DNA of 13,894 nt from CBDUZS01 sp965371785 (GTDB lineage Bacteria; Fermentibacterota; Fermentibacteria; Fermentibacterales; JCC-6). The DNA lies in assembly GCA_965371785.1 (NCBI GenBank), contig CBDUZS010000065.1, positions 1 through 13,894 of the forward strand, given 5' to 3'. The notes beneath the pieces are model-generated. The model saw only the letters and a list, made by a program, of their open reading frames with translations. It was not told the DNA's origin and ran no database searches. This document shows, in pieces, positions 1 through 7,352 of the stretch. The translations under genes and the position numbers were made by a program. Numbering within the stretch: position 1 is the first letter of the stretch; each line of letters begins with the position of its first letter.

Positions 1-526
1 CCTGTGAATCCTCTGAATCCTCCGACTGATCGCTTTGATCATCCGAATCACCATCCGAATCACCGTCTCCCTGCTCCTCAGGAGGTTCATGGTTCCGCAG
101 CCAGTTCAGGGCTACTTCGTAGTTGGTCCTGTCACATTCGCGGGATTCACCTCCCGAGAGTGTCTCCCGCAGCCTTTCGAACGAGGATTGCACGCCTTCG
201 TAATCATCCAGTTCGATCGATCTGCCCAGAAGGGTGGCGCAGGATGCCGACGCAGCCGAATCGGCTTCAACTGCAAGGTCTCCAGCCGAAACAAGAGTGT
301 CGGCTTCCGCATAGGATTCAAGCTCGAACAACACAGCGGCTGCATCGTACCTTGCTCTGCCGTCGCGGGGCATTCTGTTCATTATTTCCACAAAGGCTTC
401 GAGAGCCCGTTCATGATCACCCTCCAGCAGGCTCTCCATCCCAGTCTGATAGACGTAGGCAAGGGGGTAACGGACCTGGGCCTGCTGAGAGAAAAGAGTC
501 AGGAGTATGAGGTGCAGAACAACCAT
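1..526 (-). CDS. batC: BatC-like TPR protein, secreted, 3' end cut by window edge
   Basis: Partial gene: 175 residues are visible and the frame stays open to the left edge, so the C-terminus is missing. It begins ATG at 526, sharing one base with the batB stop (TGATG), which suggests translational coupling. Residues 1-17 form a hydrophobic export signal (MVVLHLILLTLFSQQAQ). Residues about 26-146 contain degenerate TPR helices, for example MESLLEGDHERALEAF and YEVALNWLRNH. From about residue 148 the chain becomes acidic and repetitive (GDSD, EDS units). A short TPR protein with a low-complexity tail directly after two VWA genes is the layout of BatC in Bacteroides aerotolerance-type operons. 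In that family it is thought to be a periplasmic scaffold working with BatA and BatB. The fold is seen in the sequence; the role comes from context. A generic secreted TPR protein is the alternative. Confidence 0.75.
   Translation of the reverse strand, partial: MVVLHLILLTLFSQQAQVRYPLAYVYQTGMESLLEGDHERALEAFVEIMNRMPRDGRARYDAAAVLFELESYAEADTLVSAGDLAVEADSAASASCATLLGRSIELDDYEGVQSSFERLRETLSGGESRECDRTNYEVALNWLRNHEPPEEQGDGDSDGDSDDQSDQSEDSEDSQ
6..64 (-). repeat. Short tandem repeats encoding the acidic tail of the BatC-like protein
   Basis: A perfect 12-base unit occurs twice in a row at 41-52 and 53-64 (plus strand atccgaatcacc), encoding Gly-Asp-Ser-Asp twice. A second near-perfect 9-base duplication lies at 6-14 and 15-23, encoding Glu-Asp-Ser units. 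Both keep the reading frame because unit lengths are multiples of three. They look like slippage-driven expansion of a low-complexity tail. Confidence 0.7.
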
Positions 527-1509
527 CAGAAGCCCTTCCGCTCGAGCACGACAGCAGCCCCGACAAGCAGGAGTGCAATACCAAGGAATAGCTGGTATCT
601 CCTGCCAACGCTTCCCCCGGTAACGACGTTACGTGCTTCAGCGGTCCCGTACTCCAGTACGGCATCGACAAGGGATGGGAGATTGTCCACTTCCGCGAGT
701 CTGACGTAGAAGCCGCCGGTCTCCTCTGCCAGCCTTTGAAGTGGTTCTTCCACCAGTACGGTTCTCACCGTATCACCCGATTCTTCGACTATCAGCCCGC
801 CGTAACCATCGGGAACGGGAACCGGTGTAACACCGCCTAGTCCCACTGTTATGATCGAGAGCCCATTCCTGTTCGCGGTGTCTATCGCGGAAGAGATGGA
901 GTAGTCATGGAAACCGCCATCGCTGAAGATGACACCTATTCTCGACTCCAGCCCCATGTCGGGAAGTGCATCTGCCATCACATCGATAAGGCTTCCCAGT
1001 CTGGTCCCGGGGGGCAAACCACTGGATTCCCGAGATATCCTGGGCAGCCTTGTCTCCAGGAAGTCCATGTCCAGCGTTATGGGAACCGCAAGCCTGGCCT
1101 GCCCGGAGAAGAGGACAAGGCTGAACCTGACTCCTTCGAGATCGTCTACGATACGCAGTATCTCCGATGCGGCTCGTCCCATCCGTGAGGGAACTTCATC
1201 GGTACTCCACATCGATGAGGACACGTCCAGAGCAAAGACCACGTTCTCCCCGCCAAGCGGGATGAATCCCTCGCCGGTTCCCCACTCAGGGCCTGCTCCT
1301 GCAACCGCAAGAAAGGCTATGGCAAAACTCCAGACCCACCGCGAAAGAATTCTCGATGGTGGGGCCGTTATGCCTACTTTCTTCCAGAGAACGGGCCTGA
1401 CGAATCTCCGGAGGCGTTTCTCCTCGAGGGAGAGCCACCTGGACCTCAGCCAGAAGTACACCGGAGCGAGAACCAGGAGAATTAGGACGATCGGTCTCTC
1501 GAAACCCAT
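526..1509 (-). CDS. batB: BatB-like von Willebrand factor A membrane protein
   Basis: This 327-residue protein has two N-terminal membrane segments (about residues 6-22 and 57-73), a VWA domain (about 88-280) and a C-terminal membrane segment (about 305-322, followed by ERKGF). The metal-site motif is DVSSS (D95, S97, S99), with FSDGG further on as the usual second acidic element. This places the VWA domain in the periplasm between membrane anchors, as in BatB of Bacteroides-type aerotolerance operons. VWA domains with an intact metal site normally bind protein partners through a divalent cation. The start ATG lies one base after the batA stop and has a purine-rich ribosome site (GGGGGAG) four bases upstream. 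The exact biochemical role of the Bat proteins is not settled; stress tolerance and envelope integrity have been proposed. BatA and BatB are distinguished here mainly by gene order and by the longer N-terminal linker. Confidence 0.85.
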   Translation of the reverse strand: MGFERPIVLILLVLAPVYFWLRSRWLSLEEKRLRRFVRPVLWKKVGITAPPSRILSRWVWSFAIAFLAVAGAGPEWGTGEGFIPLGGENVVFALDVSSSMWSTDEVPSRMGRAASEILRIVDDLEGVRFSLVLFSGQARLAVPITLDMDFLETRLPRISRESSGLPPGTRLGSLIDVMADALPDMGLESRIGVIFSDGGFHDYSISSAIDTANRNGLSIITVGLGGVTPVPVPDGYGGLIVEESGDTVRTVLVEEPLQRLAEETGGFYVRLAEVDNLPSLVDAVLEYGTAEARNVVTGGSVGRRYQLFLGIALLLVGAAVVLERKGF

Positions 1510-1510
1510 G

Positions 1511-2446
1511 CTACTCCCCCGCCACTTTCAGGAGCCGCCATCTGAGAACCGAATCGAGCAGCAGCATGATGAATCCGGCCAGAAGCCATCCGAAGTACAG
1601 ATCCGTGTATATGAAAAGCCCCTCGGATGGAAGAGTGGATGCCTCGAGCTCGTCTATTGCGGCATACACCTCTTCGAGATCACGGCCCGACTCGACATCG
1701 AAGAGTCTTCCGCCATTTATCTCCGCTATGCGGGAGAGGGTCTCCCTGTCGACTCCGTACGCAGCGGGAGATGATGTTCCGATGGCAACGGTGTAAACCC
1801 TCAGGCTGTCTCCATGAATCGTGTTGACCGCTTCTGCAACGGTAATCGGATCCACTCTGCCCGAAGTCTCGACTCCATCGGAGATCAGTATTATCACGCG
1901 TCTCTCCGACCGTGAGTAATCGAGCCCTCTTGCTGCAACAGCAAGTCCGGCTCCGATGGCGGTTCCATCTTCGAGAGTTCCCAGTTCGGCTCTTCTCACG
2001 AATCGGGAGAGGGTCTCATGATCGAATGTCGGGGGACAGATTGTGATGGGCTCATTTGCGTAGAGAACGAGACCGATCCTGTCGTTTGGTCTACCCTCGA
2101 TGAAATCAAGAGCTGCCTTCCTGGCCGCTCCCAGCCTGCTCGGATTGTAGTCTTCTGCGAGCATACTGGTAGACACGTCGAGCGTGATCACTATGTCCAC
2201 GCCCTCTCCGGCCTCGGGCAGCCTCTCGAAACCGCTCTGGGGACGTGCAAGAGCCAGGAAGAGGAGCGTCAGCCCCCCCCACCTGAGGAACCATGAGAAA
2301 CAGCCGGTGGACTGAACCGGTGTTGTCGCCAGGAATGGCCCTGTAAAGGTCTCTGATACCTTCCTGACCCTTCCCGCTACGATACCCGAGAGAATTGCCA
2401 GAACGGGCAGTCCCAGCAGTGCAGGCCAGAAATCGAAGCGTATCAT
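1511..2446 (-). CDS. batA: BatA-like von Willebrand factor A membrane protein
   Basis: The protein has 311 residues with N-terminal hydrophobic segments at about 7-24 and 55-68, then the conserved LARPQ turn typical of this family. A VWA domain follows with a complete DVSTS metal site (D90, S92, S94) and a later LISDG motif. A C-terminal membrane helix lies at about 282-300. The start ATG overlaps the preceding stop as ATGA, so translation is probably coupled. As the first of two tandem membrane VWA proteins downstream of moxR and a DUF58 gene it fits BatA. It is expected to be anchored in the inner membrane with the VWA domain outside, partnering BatB. A run of eight G on the coding strand (2273-2280) lies within codons for residues 56-58 (Trp-Gly-Gly). 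Confidence 0.87.
   Translation of the reverse strand: MIRFDFWPALLGLPVLAILSGIVAGRVRKVSETFTGPFLATTPVQSTGCFSWFLRWGGLTLLFLALARPQSGFERLPEAGEGVDIVITLDVSTSMLAEDYNPSRLGAARKAALDFIEGRPNDRIGLVLYANEPITICPPTFDHETLSRFVRRAELGTLEDGTAIGAGLAVAARGLDYSRSERRVIILISDGVETSGRVDPITVAEAVNTIHGDSLRVYTVAIGTSSPAAYGVDRETLSRIAEINGGRLFDVESGRDLEEVYAAIDELEASTLPSEGLFIYTDLYFGWLLAGFIMLLLDSVLRWRLLKVAGE
1514..1520 (-). promoter_or_regulatory. Ribosome binding site for batB
   Basis: GGGGGAG on the minus strand, four bases before the batB ATG and overlapping the end of batA, supports the chosen start at 1509. Confidence 0.55.
2273..2280 (-). repeat. Homopolymer G8 tract inside batA
   Basis: The plus strand shows eight consecutive C (eight G on the coding strand), in codons TGG GGG GGG. 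The frame is intact in this copy. Such tracts are prone to polymerase slippage and also to assembly or sequencing error. Confidence 0.8.
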
Positions 2447-3288
2447 CGCCAGGTCTCCATTATCCTTGCAAGGAGTCGTATGAAACGCTGTGCCCGGTCC
2501 CGCGAGCTTCCCCAGCCCGCATACCTCTGAAGGGTAATTTCCTCAACCAGTGGCTCGGTCTCACGTTTGAATTTCCTGCCGTCGGGCTTCCCCTTCAGTT
2601 TCCTCATCACCTGCCCGTAAGTCAGCGCTCGATTGGACAGGTTGAATTTTCTCTCTATCGTATTCCGCAGAAGCCTGTCCACATCCGAATAGAGTTCCTG
2701 CCAGCACCCATCCGTGAACCATTTCGATTCCAGCAAAGCCAAAGCATCGGACGAGGACTGAAGAGGTTCTGTATCATGTTCTGTGACTTCCTGGTGCAGC
2801 CTGTTCCTGAGTCTTTTCCGAATTATGAGCCATGTGATGAGAACAACGATTAATGCGCCTGAAGTGATGAGTGATATAAGGAGCCAGTCAGTGCCCCGGG
2901 GTGCGCCCCATGCCAGCCAGAAACGAAGCGCCTCGAGGTAATCGACAGGGAAACCTGCAGGTATGTCGAGCAGAGCCGGGTAAGGAAACACGGCCGGTAC
3001 GTACAGAGTGTCCGCCATCGTGCGAATCACGATCATTTGAGGCGGAGAAAGAAAAAGTGTGTCGCTCTGCTGGTTCCATGCCGTCAGTACGGGAAGCTGC
3101 AGAGTATCCAGATCGAGTGGGATCAATACAATGCTTCCACTGTCTTGGGAGACAACCTCCCACTGCTCTCCCGAGTCCAGCGTCTCGATCTCCCAGCCGG
3201 AGGGAAGAGGGTAATCCACCGTAATTGGAACACCCACAGTCGATTCGACCGGCATTGCAGACAGAATGAAAAGAAGGAAAGAAAACAT
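2443..3288 (-). CDS. Membrane protein between DUF58 and BatA, BatD/DUF4381-like
   Basis: The 281 residues read as a signal segment (1-16), an exported beta-rich domain (about 17-118), one membrane span (about 135-157, WLLISLITSGALIVVLITWL) followed by basic residues (RKRLRNR), and a cytosolic helical domain (about 180-281). The N-terminal part contains VGVPITVDYPLPSGW and later DTLFLSPPQMIVI, resembling the immunoglobulin-like units of BatD. The single span with a helical cytosolic tail resembles DUF4381, a family often placed between DUF58 and VWA genes. It shares one base with the DUF58 stop and four with the batA start, so the three are probably translated together. Likely role, by inference: a transmembrane linker in the MoxR-Bat complex. 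No catalytic motif was seen. The family call rests on layout and overall pattern rather than on a diagnostic motif. Confidence 0.7.
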   Translation of the reverse strand: MFSFLLFILSAMPVESTVGVPITVDYPLPSGWEIETLDSGEQWEVVSQDSGSIVLIPLDLDTLQLPVLTAWNQQSDTLFLSPPQMIVIRTMADTLYVPAVFPYPALLDIPAGFPVDYLEALRFWLAWGAPRGTDWLLISLITSGALIVVLITWLIIRKRLRNRLHQEVTEHDTEPLQSSSDALALLESKWFTDGCWQELYSDVDRLLRNTIERKFNLSNRALTYGQVMRKLKGKPDGRKFKRETEPLVEEITLQRYAGWGSSRDRAQRFIRLLARIMETWR

Positions 3289-4175
3289 CAGTGGCGTCTT
3301 CTACGTTTCCGCAGCCTGAAGAAACGCCTCAGAGGCAGAACGAGATCATCTGCAGTGGAAATACTGATTATATCGAGTCTGTTGTCACGCCAGAGCTTCT
3401 CGCGGTTGGACTTGCGCTCTCCGACCGCTTTTGCGAACTGCTCCCTCCAAACGCGGGAACTGGTATTAACGGTACGCATCGCCCCCGATTCAGGATCTCT
3501 GAACCGTATTCGTCCTATTGGAGGTACGTGAAGCTCTCTGGGGTCGAAAACGTGAACCCCGACAACATCGTGCTTCTTCGAGAATGCCTTGAGAAGTGAG
3601 CTCTCCTTTTGCCCGAACCTGAAATCACTCACCAGAAAGATCAGAGCTCGCCTCTTCATCATTCTTCCCAGGTATCTGAGTGCTCTGTCCGGTCTGGCCG
3701 GAACCTGCATGTCAGGCGACCCGAGTATTCTCTGCACCAGTTTCAGGGAGTGTGATCTGCCCTTGTCCGGAGGGATGTACTCGTGAACGGCATCCGAAAA
3801 CGTCAGCAGTCCCACCCTGTCCTTGGTTCTTACCGCCGATAAAGCAAGAACCGCAGCTACTTCGGCAACTCTTTCGGATTTTGTGAGATTGACTGAACCG
3901 AATTGAAGGCTGCCTGAGATATCCACCATGAGCATGACGCTCAGCTCACGTTCTTCGGTGAGAACCTTGATGTACGGCGTTCCCGTCCTGGCAGTCACGT
4001 TCCAGTCGATCAGCCTGGGGTCGTCCCCTTCGACGTATTGCCGAAAATCCGAGAATTCCATTCCCTGGCCCCGGAAGATCGATTCGTAATCCCCGCCAAT
4101 AAGCTGTTCGACAAGCTTCCTTGTAGATATTTCAATTTTTCTGACGCGCCTGAACAGGCTGTGGACATTTTCCAT
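3288..4175 (-). CDS. DUF58 family protein with VWA fold
   Basis: A 295-residue protein without membrane segments, presumably cytosolic. The DUF58 signature is clear: FRGQGMEFSDFRQYVEGDD (residues 34-52) followed by PRLIDWNVTART. The VWA-like metal site DISGS is intact at D85, S87 and S89. The C-terminus is strongly basic (RLRKRRRRH). DUF58 proteins occur next to MoxR ATPases in many bacteria and are taken to be partners of the ATPase; their molecular activity is not established. The start ATG is 18 bases after the moxR stop, with GGAG about ten bases upstream. Its stop shares one base with the next gene, consistent with a coupled moxR-DUF58-membrane protein set. Confidence 0.92.
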   Translation of the reverse strand: MENVHSLFRRVRKIEISTRKLVEQLIGGDYESIFRGQGMEFSDFRQYVEGDDPRLIDWNVTARTGTPYIKVLTEERELSVMLMVDISGSLQFGSVNLTKSERVAEVAAVLALSAVRTKDRVGLLTFSDAVHEYIPPDKGRSHSLKLVQRILGSPDMQVPARPDRALRYLGRMMKRRALIFLVSDFRFGQKESSLLKAFSKKHDVVGVHVFDPRELHVPPIGRIRFRDPESGAMRTVNTSSRVWREQFAKAVGERKSNREKLWRDNRLDIISISTADDLVLPLRRFFRLRKRRRRH

Positions 4176-4193
4176 CGGTGCAGGTCTCCGCGA

Positions 4194-5186
4194 TTACTTT
4201 ACGGGAACCTTGTTGAGGATCGTATCGATGATCTCCTCAACCCCCACTTCTTCCGCCTCGGCTTCAAACGACCTGATTATCCTGTGCCTGAGTACGTCGA
4301 GAGCGACGTCTTTTACCAGATCCGGTGTAACGAATGCCATTCCGGCGGTAAGGGCTCTTGCCCGGGAAGATGCCAGGAGTGACAGACTGCCGCGGGGGCT
4401 GGCTCCATAACTAATCAGGCCTGCCAGTTCCCGGAGACCGACCTGTTTCGGATTTCGTGTTGCGGAAACCAGCCTCACCATGTACTCGAGTACAGGTTTC
4501 TCGACGACGACCGAAGCTGCAAGCTGCTGCAGCTCGATAACGCTTTCGGGCGACATGACCGCTTCGGCTGAAGGCTGTTCCACTCCGCCCATTCTCTGGA
4601 GAATCTCCACTTCTTCAGAAACGGTTGGATAATCGACGATCAGCTTCATTACGAACCTGTCGATCTGTGCCTCAGGAAGCGGATAGGTTCCCTCCTGCTC
4701 AATGGGATTCTGTGTTGCCATCACGAAGAAAAGCCGCGGAAGGCTGTGCGTGATGCCCCCGAAAGTCACCTGTCTCTCCTGCATTGCCTCCAGCAGTGCA
4801 CTCTGAACCTTGGCAGGTGCCCTGTTTATCTCGTCGGCAAGAATGAACTGGGCAAAGACCGGCCCCTTCCTCGCGGTGAACGTGCCCTTCTCCGGGGAGA
4901 ATATCATCGTACCGGTCAAATCGGCCGGGAGGAGATCCGGGGTGAACTGAATTCTGGAGAACGATGCGGTTATACACAGCGATAGAGTCCGTGCGGCCAA
5001 TGTCTTGGCAAGACCGGGCACACCTTCGATAAGTACGTGACCGTTGCATAACAGAGCCGTTAACAGGCCTGCCGAGAAATCCTCCTGGCCAACGATCACT
5101 TTTGCAAACTCCGTCCTGAGACGGCTCAGAGTTTCAGAAGCCCCGCCTATCCGGCGCTCGAGTTCTTCAATCTGTTCCCTTGGCAT
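4194..5186 (-). CDS. moxR: MoxR-family AAA+ ATPase
   Basis: The 330 residues match MoxR ATPases throughout. Walker A is GVPGLAKT (residues 55-62), Walker B is FILADEINRAP (from 114, with D118 and E119), the sensor 1 region is ATQNPIEQEGTYPLPEAQ (from 157) and the sensor 2 region is SPRGSL. MoxR proteins are chaperone-like ATPases acting on VWA-domain partners, for example in cofactor insertion or complex maturation. Here the partners would be the DUF58, BatA and BatB products encoded just downstream. The start ATG at 5186 has a strong ribosome site (AGGAGG) seven bases upstream, lying within the end of the sugar mutase gene, which it overlaps by 20 bases. It is the best ribosome site in this part of the window, suggesting the Bat module is well translated in its own right. 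Confidence 0.96.
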   Translation of the reverse strand: MPREQIEELERRIGGASETLSRLRTEFAKVIVGQEDFSAGLLTALLCNGHVLIEGVPGLAKTLAARTLSLCITASFSRIQFTPDLLPADLTGTMIFSPEKGTFTARKGPVFAQFILADEINRAPAKVQSALLEAMQERQVTFGGITHSLPRLFFVMATQNPIEQEGTYPLPEAQIDRFVMKLIVDYPTVSEEVEILQRMGGVEQPSAEAVMSPESVIELQQLAASVVVEKPVLEYMVRLVSATRNPKQVGLRELAGLISYGASPRGSLSLLASSRARALTAGMAFVTPDLVKDVALDVLRHRIIRSFEAEAEEVGVEEIIDTILNKVPVK

Positions 5187-6543
5187 CCAGCATCCTCCTG
5201 GCTTCCTGTAGTTCGGTGAGTATCAGTTTCCGGTATTGTTCCAGTTTTTCCTTACTCTCTGCCTCGAATCTGAGTACGAGAACCGGTTGCGTGTTGGAGG
5301 CTCTCAGAAGAGCCCAGCCCTCCGGGAGTTCGACACGGACACCATCGATATCGATTATCCTGTAGCCGTCTTCCAGCAGCTTCTCCTTCACGATATCCAC
5401 CAGAGCAAACTTTTGTTCCTCGCTGCATTCCTCCCTTATCTCGGGTGTGGAATACACCTCCGGAAGGTCCGCAAGGAGATTCGACAGCGGCTCCTTCCGG
5501 TAGGCCATTATCTCGAGCAGCCGAAGCGCCGCATAGAGAGCATCGTCATAACCGTAGTACCTGTCCCGGAAGAAGATATGACCGCTCATCTCACCTGCGA
5601 GCAGGGCATCCTCCCTCACCATTGCCTCCTTGATGATCGAGTGCCCCGTGGGAGACATTACCGGTATGCCGCCGGCTTTACTAACCTCGCTGAAGAAGAG
5701 ACTGGAAGCCTTCACTTCGGAAATGATCGTTGCATCAGGATGACTCTCCAGCAGTGCCCTGGCCAGAATGATCAGGATCCTGTCCCCCCATATCACCCGG
5801 CCTGATTCATCGAGAACTCCCAGTCTGTCCGCATCTCCATCGAATGCCAGTCCTATGTCAGCTCCATGCTCGAGAACTGCGCGGCGCATCTGAAGAAGAT
5901 TCTCTTCGACCGTTGGGTCGGGGTGGTGGTTCGGAAACCGGGGGTCTGCATCGCAGAAGAGAGGAATTACTCTGCATCCGAGTTCACGGAGCAGCTGAAC
6001 GGAGCAGTCCCCTCCAGTCCCGTTCCCGGCATCCACTACCACGGTCAGAGAACGTGCGAATGCGAATTCACTGCGTAATCTGTCGAGGTAGTCTTCCCGT
6101 ACGGAATGCCTCTCCACGGAGGGTTCATCCGGAAACGAGGTGACCTCTCCCCGCTCCTCCATTCCGAGTCTGATCTCTTCGATCTCGTCACCGTAAAGTG
6201 TGTGAAGTCCCTTCATCAGCTTGAAACCATTGTATTCCGGAGGGTTATGACTTCCGGTTATCATTACCGTCACATCCGGTTTCAAAGTGCAGGCTGCGAA
6301 GTAGGTCATGGGAGTAGTCTGCATTCCCAGGTCGAGAATTCTGCAGTCAGAGGAAGCGGCTCCCTGGGCAAGCCATAACGCAAGCTGCGCTCCCGATTCT
6401 CTGCAGTCCCTGCCGATGGCAATTGTGCCGTTCCCGCCGGATATTTCAGCCAGTGAACGTCCGAGTCTTCTCACCGTATCCGGATCGAGGTCATCCGGAA
6501 AGATTCCCCTTATATCGTACATCCTGAATATCGACTTCTTCAT
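5167..6543 (-). CDS. Phosphomannomutase/phosphoglucomutase
   Basis: This 458-residue alpha-D-phosphohexomutase interconverts the 1- and 6-phosphates of mannose or glucose, giving precursors for lipopolysaccharide, exopolysaccharide and glycan synthesis in the cytosol. All four active-site loops are present: the phosphoserine loop TGSHNPPEYNG (Ser98), the magnesium loop DGDADR (235-240), the sugar loop GEMSGH (317-322) and the phosphate loop RASNTQP (414-420). GEMSGH and the overall length (AlgC/ManB class, about 450-460 residues) favour a dual phosphomannomutase/phosphoglucomutase over phosphoglucosamine mutase. The start ATG overlaps the previous stop as ATGA and has GAGGTG eight bases upstream. 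The 3' end overlaps moxR by 20 bases. Substrate preference cannot be read from sequence alone, so I give no symbol (candidates are manB and algC). Confidence 0.93.
   Translation of the reverse strand: MKKSIFRMYDIRGIFPDDLDPDTVRRLGRSLAEISGGNGTIAIGRDCRESGAQLALWLAQGAASSDCRILDLGMQTTPMTYFAACTLKPDVTVMITGSHNPPEYNGFKLMKGLHTLYGDEIEEIRLGMEERGEVTSFPDEPSVERHSVREDYLDRLRSEFAFARSLTVVVDAGNGTGGDCSVQLLRELGCRVIPLFCDADPRFPNHHPDPTVEENLLQMRRAVLEHGADIGLAFDGDADRLGVLDESGRVIWGDRILIILARALLESHPDATIISEVKASSLFFSEVSKAGGIPVMSPTGHSIIKEAMVREDALLAGEMSGHIFFRDRYYGYDDALYAALRLLEIMAYRKEPLSNLLADLPEVYSTPEIREECSEEQKFALVDIVKEKLLEDGYRIIDIDGVRVELPEGWALLRASNTQPVLVLRFEAESKEKLEQYRKLILTELQEARRMLDAKGTD
5194..5199 (-). promoter_or_regulatory. 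Strong ribosome binding site for moxR
   Basis: AGGAGG on the minus strand, seven bases before the moxR ATG, sits inside the 3' end of the upstream mutase gene and fixes the moxR start. An ATG at 5193 is out of frame. Confidence 0.75.
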
Positions 6544-7352
6544 CCGGTGTTCACCTCATCCGAAATTGCTGGTGGAAGACTTGCAGTGTACTCACCAATC
6601 CCTCGACCCTCCGTAAGCCATCCGCCATGAGTGCTGATTATCAGTCTTGCGAGTTCGACACCCAGCGCGGAATCACCTTCGTCGTTGCGGGGCTCGCCTC
6701 TGGTATTGATCTTCAGCCTGACCGAATCAGCGGTTCGGCTCAGGTTAACGTTTACTATACCTCCCCTTGATATTTTCTTCATGGCTTCGTTCAGCAGGTT
6801 GGAGACGGCGTGAGCGATGTACTTCTCGTTTCCGCGAACAAGGAGATTGTCATCCATTGCCACCGTCAGGGAAAGCCCGTATTCCGTCATACGCTGAATG
6901 TTGTCCTGAAGGATGTCCGAGATCAACTGGTCAATCCGGATAAGAGGGTTCTCACTTCCACCGAGAGGTGGAGTCCCATCTGACGACTCCTCCAGGTCTT
7001 CGAGCAAGGCGATCTCGCTGAGCACGTTGAGGAAGTGCTCTATCTCATCGATTTCAGCAGTGAGCCTGCTCATCTGAGTGTTCATCTCGGGGGAGCTGTC
7101 CAGAGGTCTCATCAGTTCGAGTGCGCTCTCACGAACCGAAGCCAGAGGTTGTCGGAGTGAAGATCCTATTCTCGTAAGCAATTCGGATTTGAGCTTCTCC
7201 AGGGATGAGATCTCCCACTTCATGGCTTCGATCTCCGTTTTCAGCTCCCGGAGCCGCTGTCCGGCCCGGATATCCCTTCTTCTGAAGAACTCCAGAACGA
7301 CCAGAACCAGGATCAACGCAACGATTGCGATGCTTACCGGCAATTCAGTCAT
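6540..7352 (-). CDS. Degenerate histidine-kinase-like membrane protein
   Basis: The 270 residues comprise an N-terminal membrane helix (about 5-22), a basic stretch, a coiled-coil (about 30-60), a HisKA-like helical hairpin (about 55-118) and an HATPase-like C-terminal domain (about 138-262). The usual SHELRTPL phosphorylation box appears as GSSLRQPL (63-70), with serine at position 64 where histidine is expected. The N box reads NLLNEAMKK (185-193), with Glu189 in place of the metal-binding Asn. The G1 box is weak (INTRGEP, no DxGxG) and the G2 region is SALGVELARL rather than GxGLGL. The family's terminal STHGGWL...YTASLP pattern is retained. It therefore looks like a histidine kinase relic that may serve as a scaffold or sensor without phosphotransfer. 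No response regulator is encoded in the window. It overlaps both neighbours by four bases (ATGA). Confidence 0.75.
   Translation of the reverse strand: MTELPVSIAIVALILVLVVLEFFRRRDIRAGQRLRELKTEIEAMKWEISSLEKLKSELLTRIGSSLRQPLASVRESALELMRPLDSSPEMNTQMSRLTAEIDEIEHFLNVLSEIALLEDLEESSDGTPPLGGSENPLIRIDQLISDILQDNIQRMTEYGLSLTVAMDDNLLVRGNEKYIAHAVSNLLNEAMKKISRGGIVNVNLSRTADSVRLKINTRGEPRNDEGDSALGVELARLIISTHGGWLTEGRGIGEYTASLPPAISDEVNTG

Noticed and set aside
35..709. Plus-strand open frame of 224 codons opposite batC and the end of batB
   Set aside because: It lies antisense to two well-supported minus-strand genes, its translation has no recognisable motif, and it spans their junction.
929..1774. Plus-strand open frame of 281 codons opposite batB/batA
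   Set aside because: It is antisense to the VWA domain genes, shows no domain or ribosome site, and reflects codon bias on the real strand.
4194..5186. Upstream in-frame start for moxR at the ATG at 5193
   Set aside because: That ATG is seven bases from the chosen start and so out of frame; the strong AGGAGG site fits the ATG at 5186.
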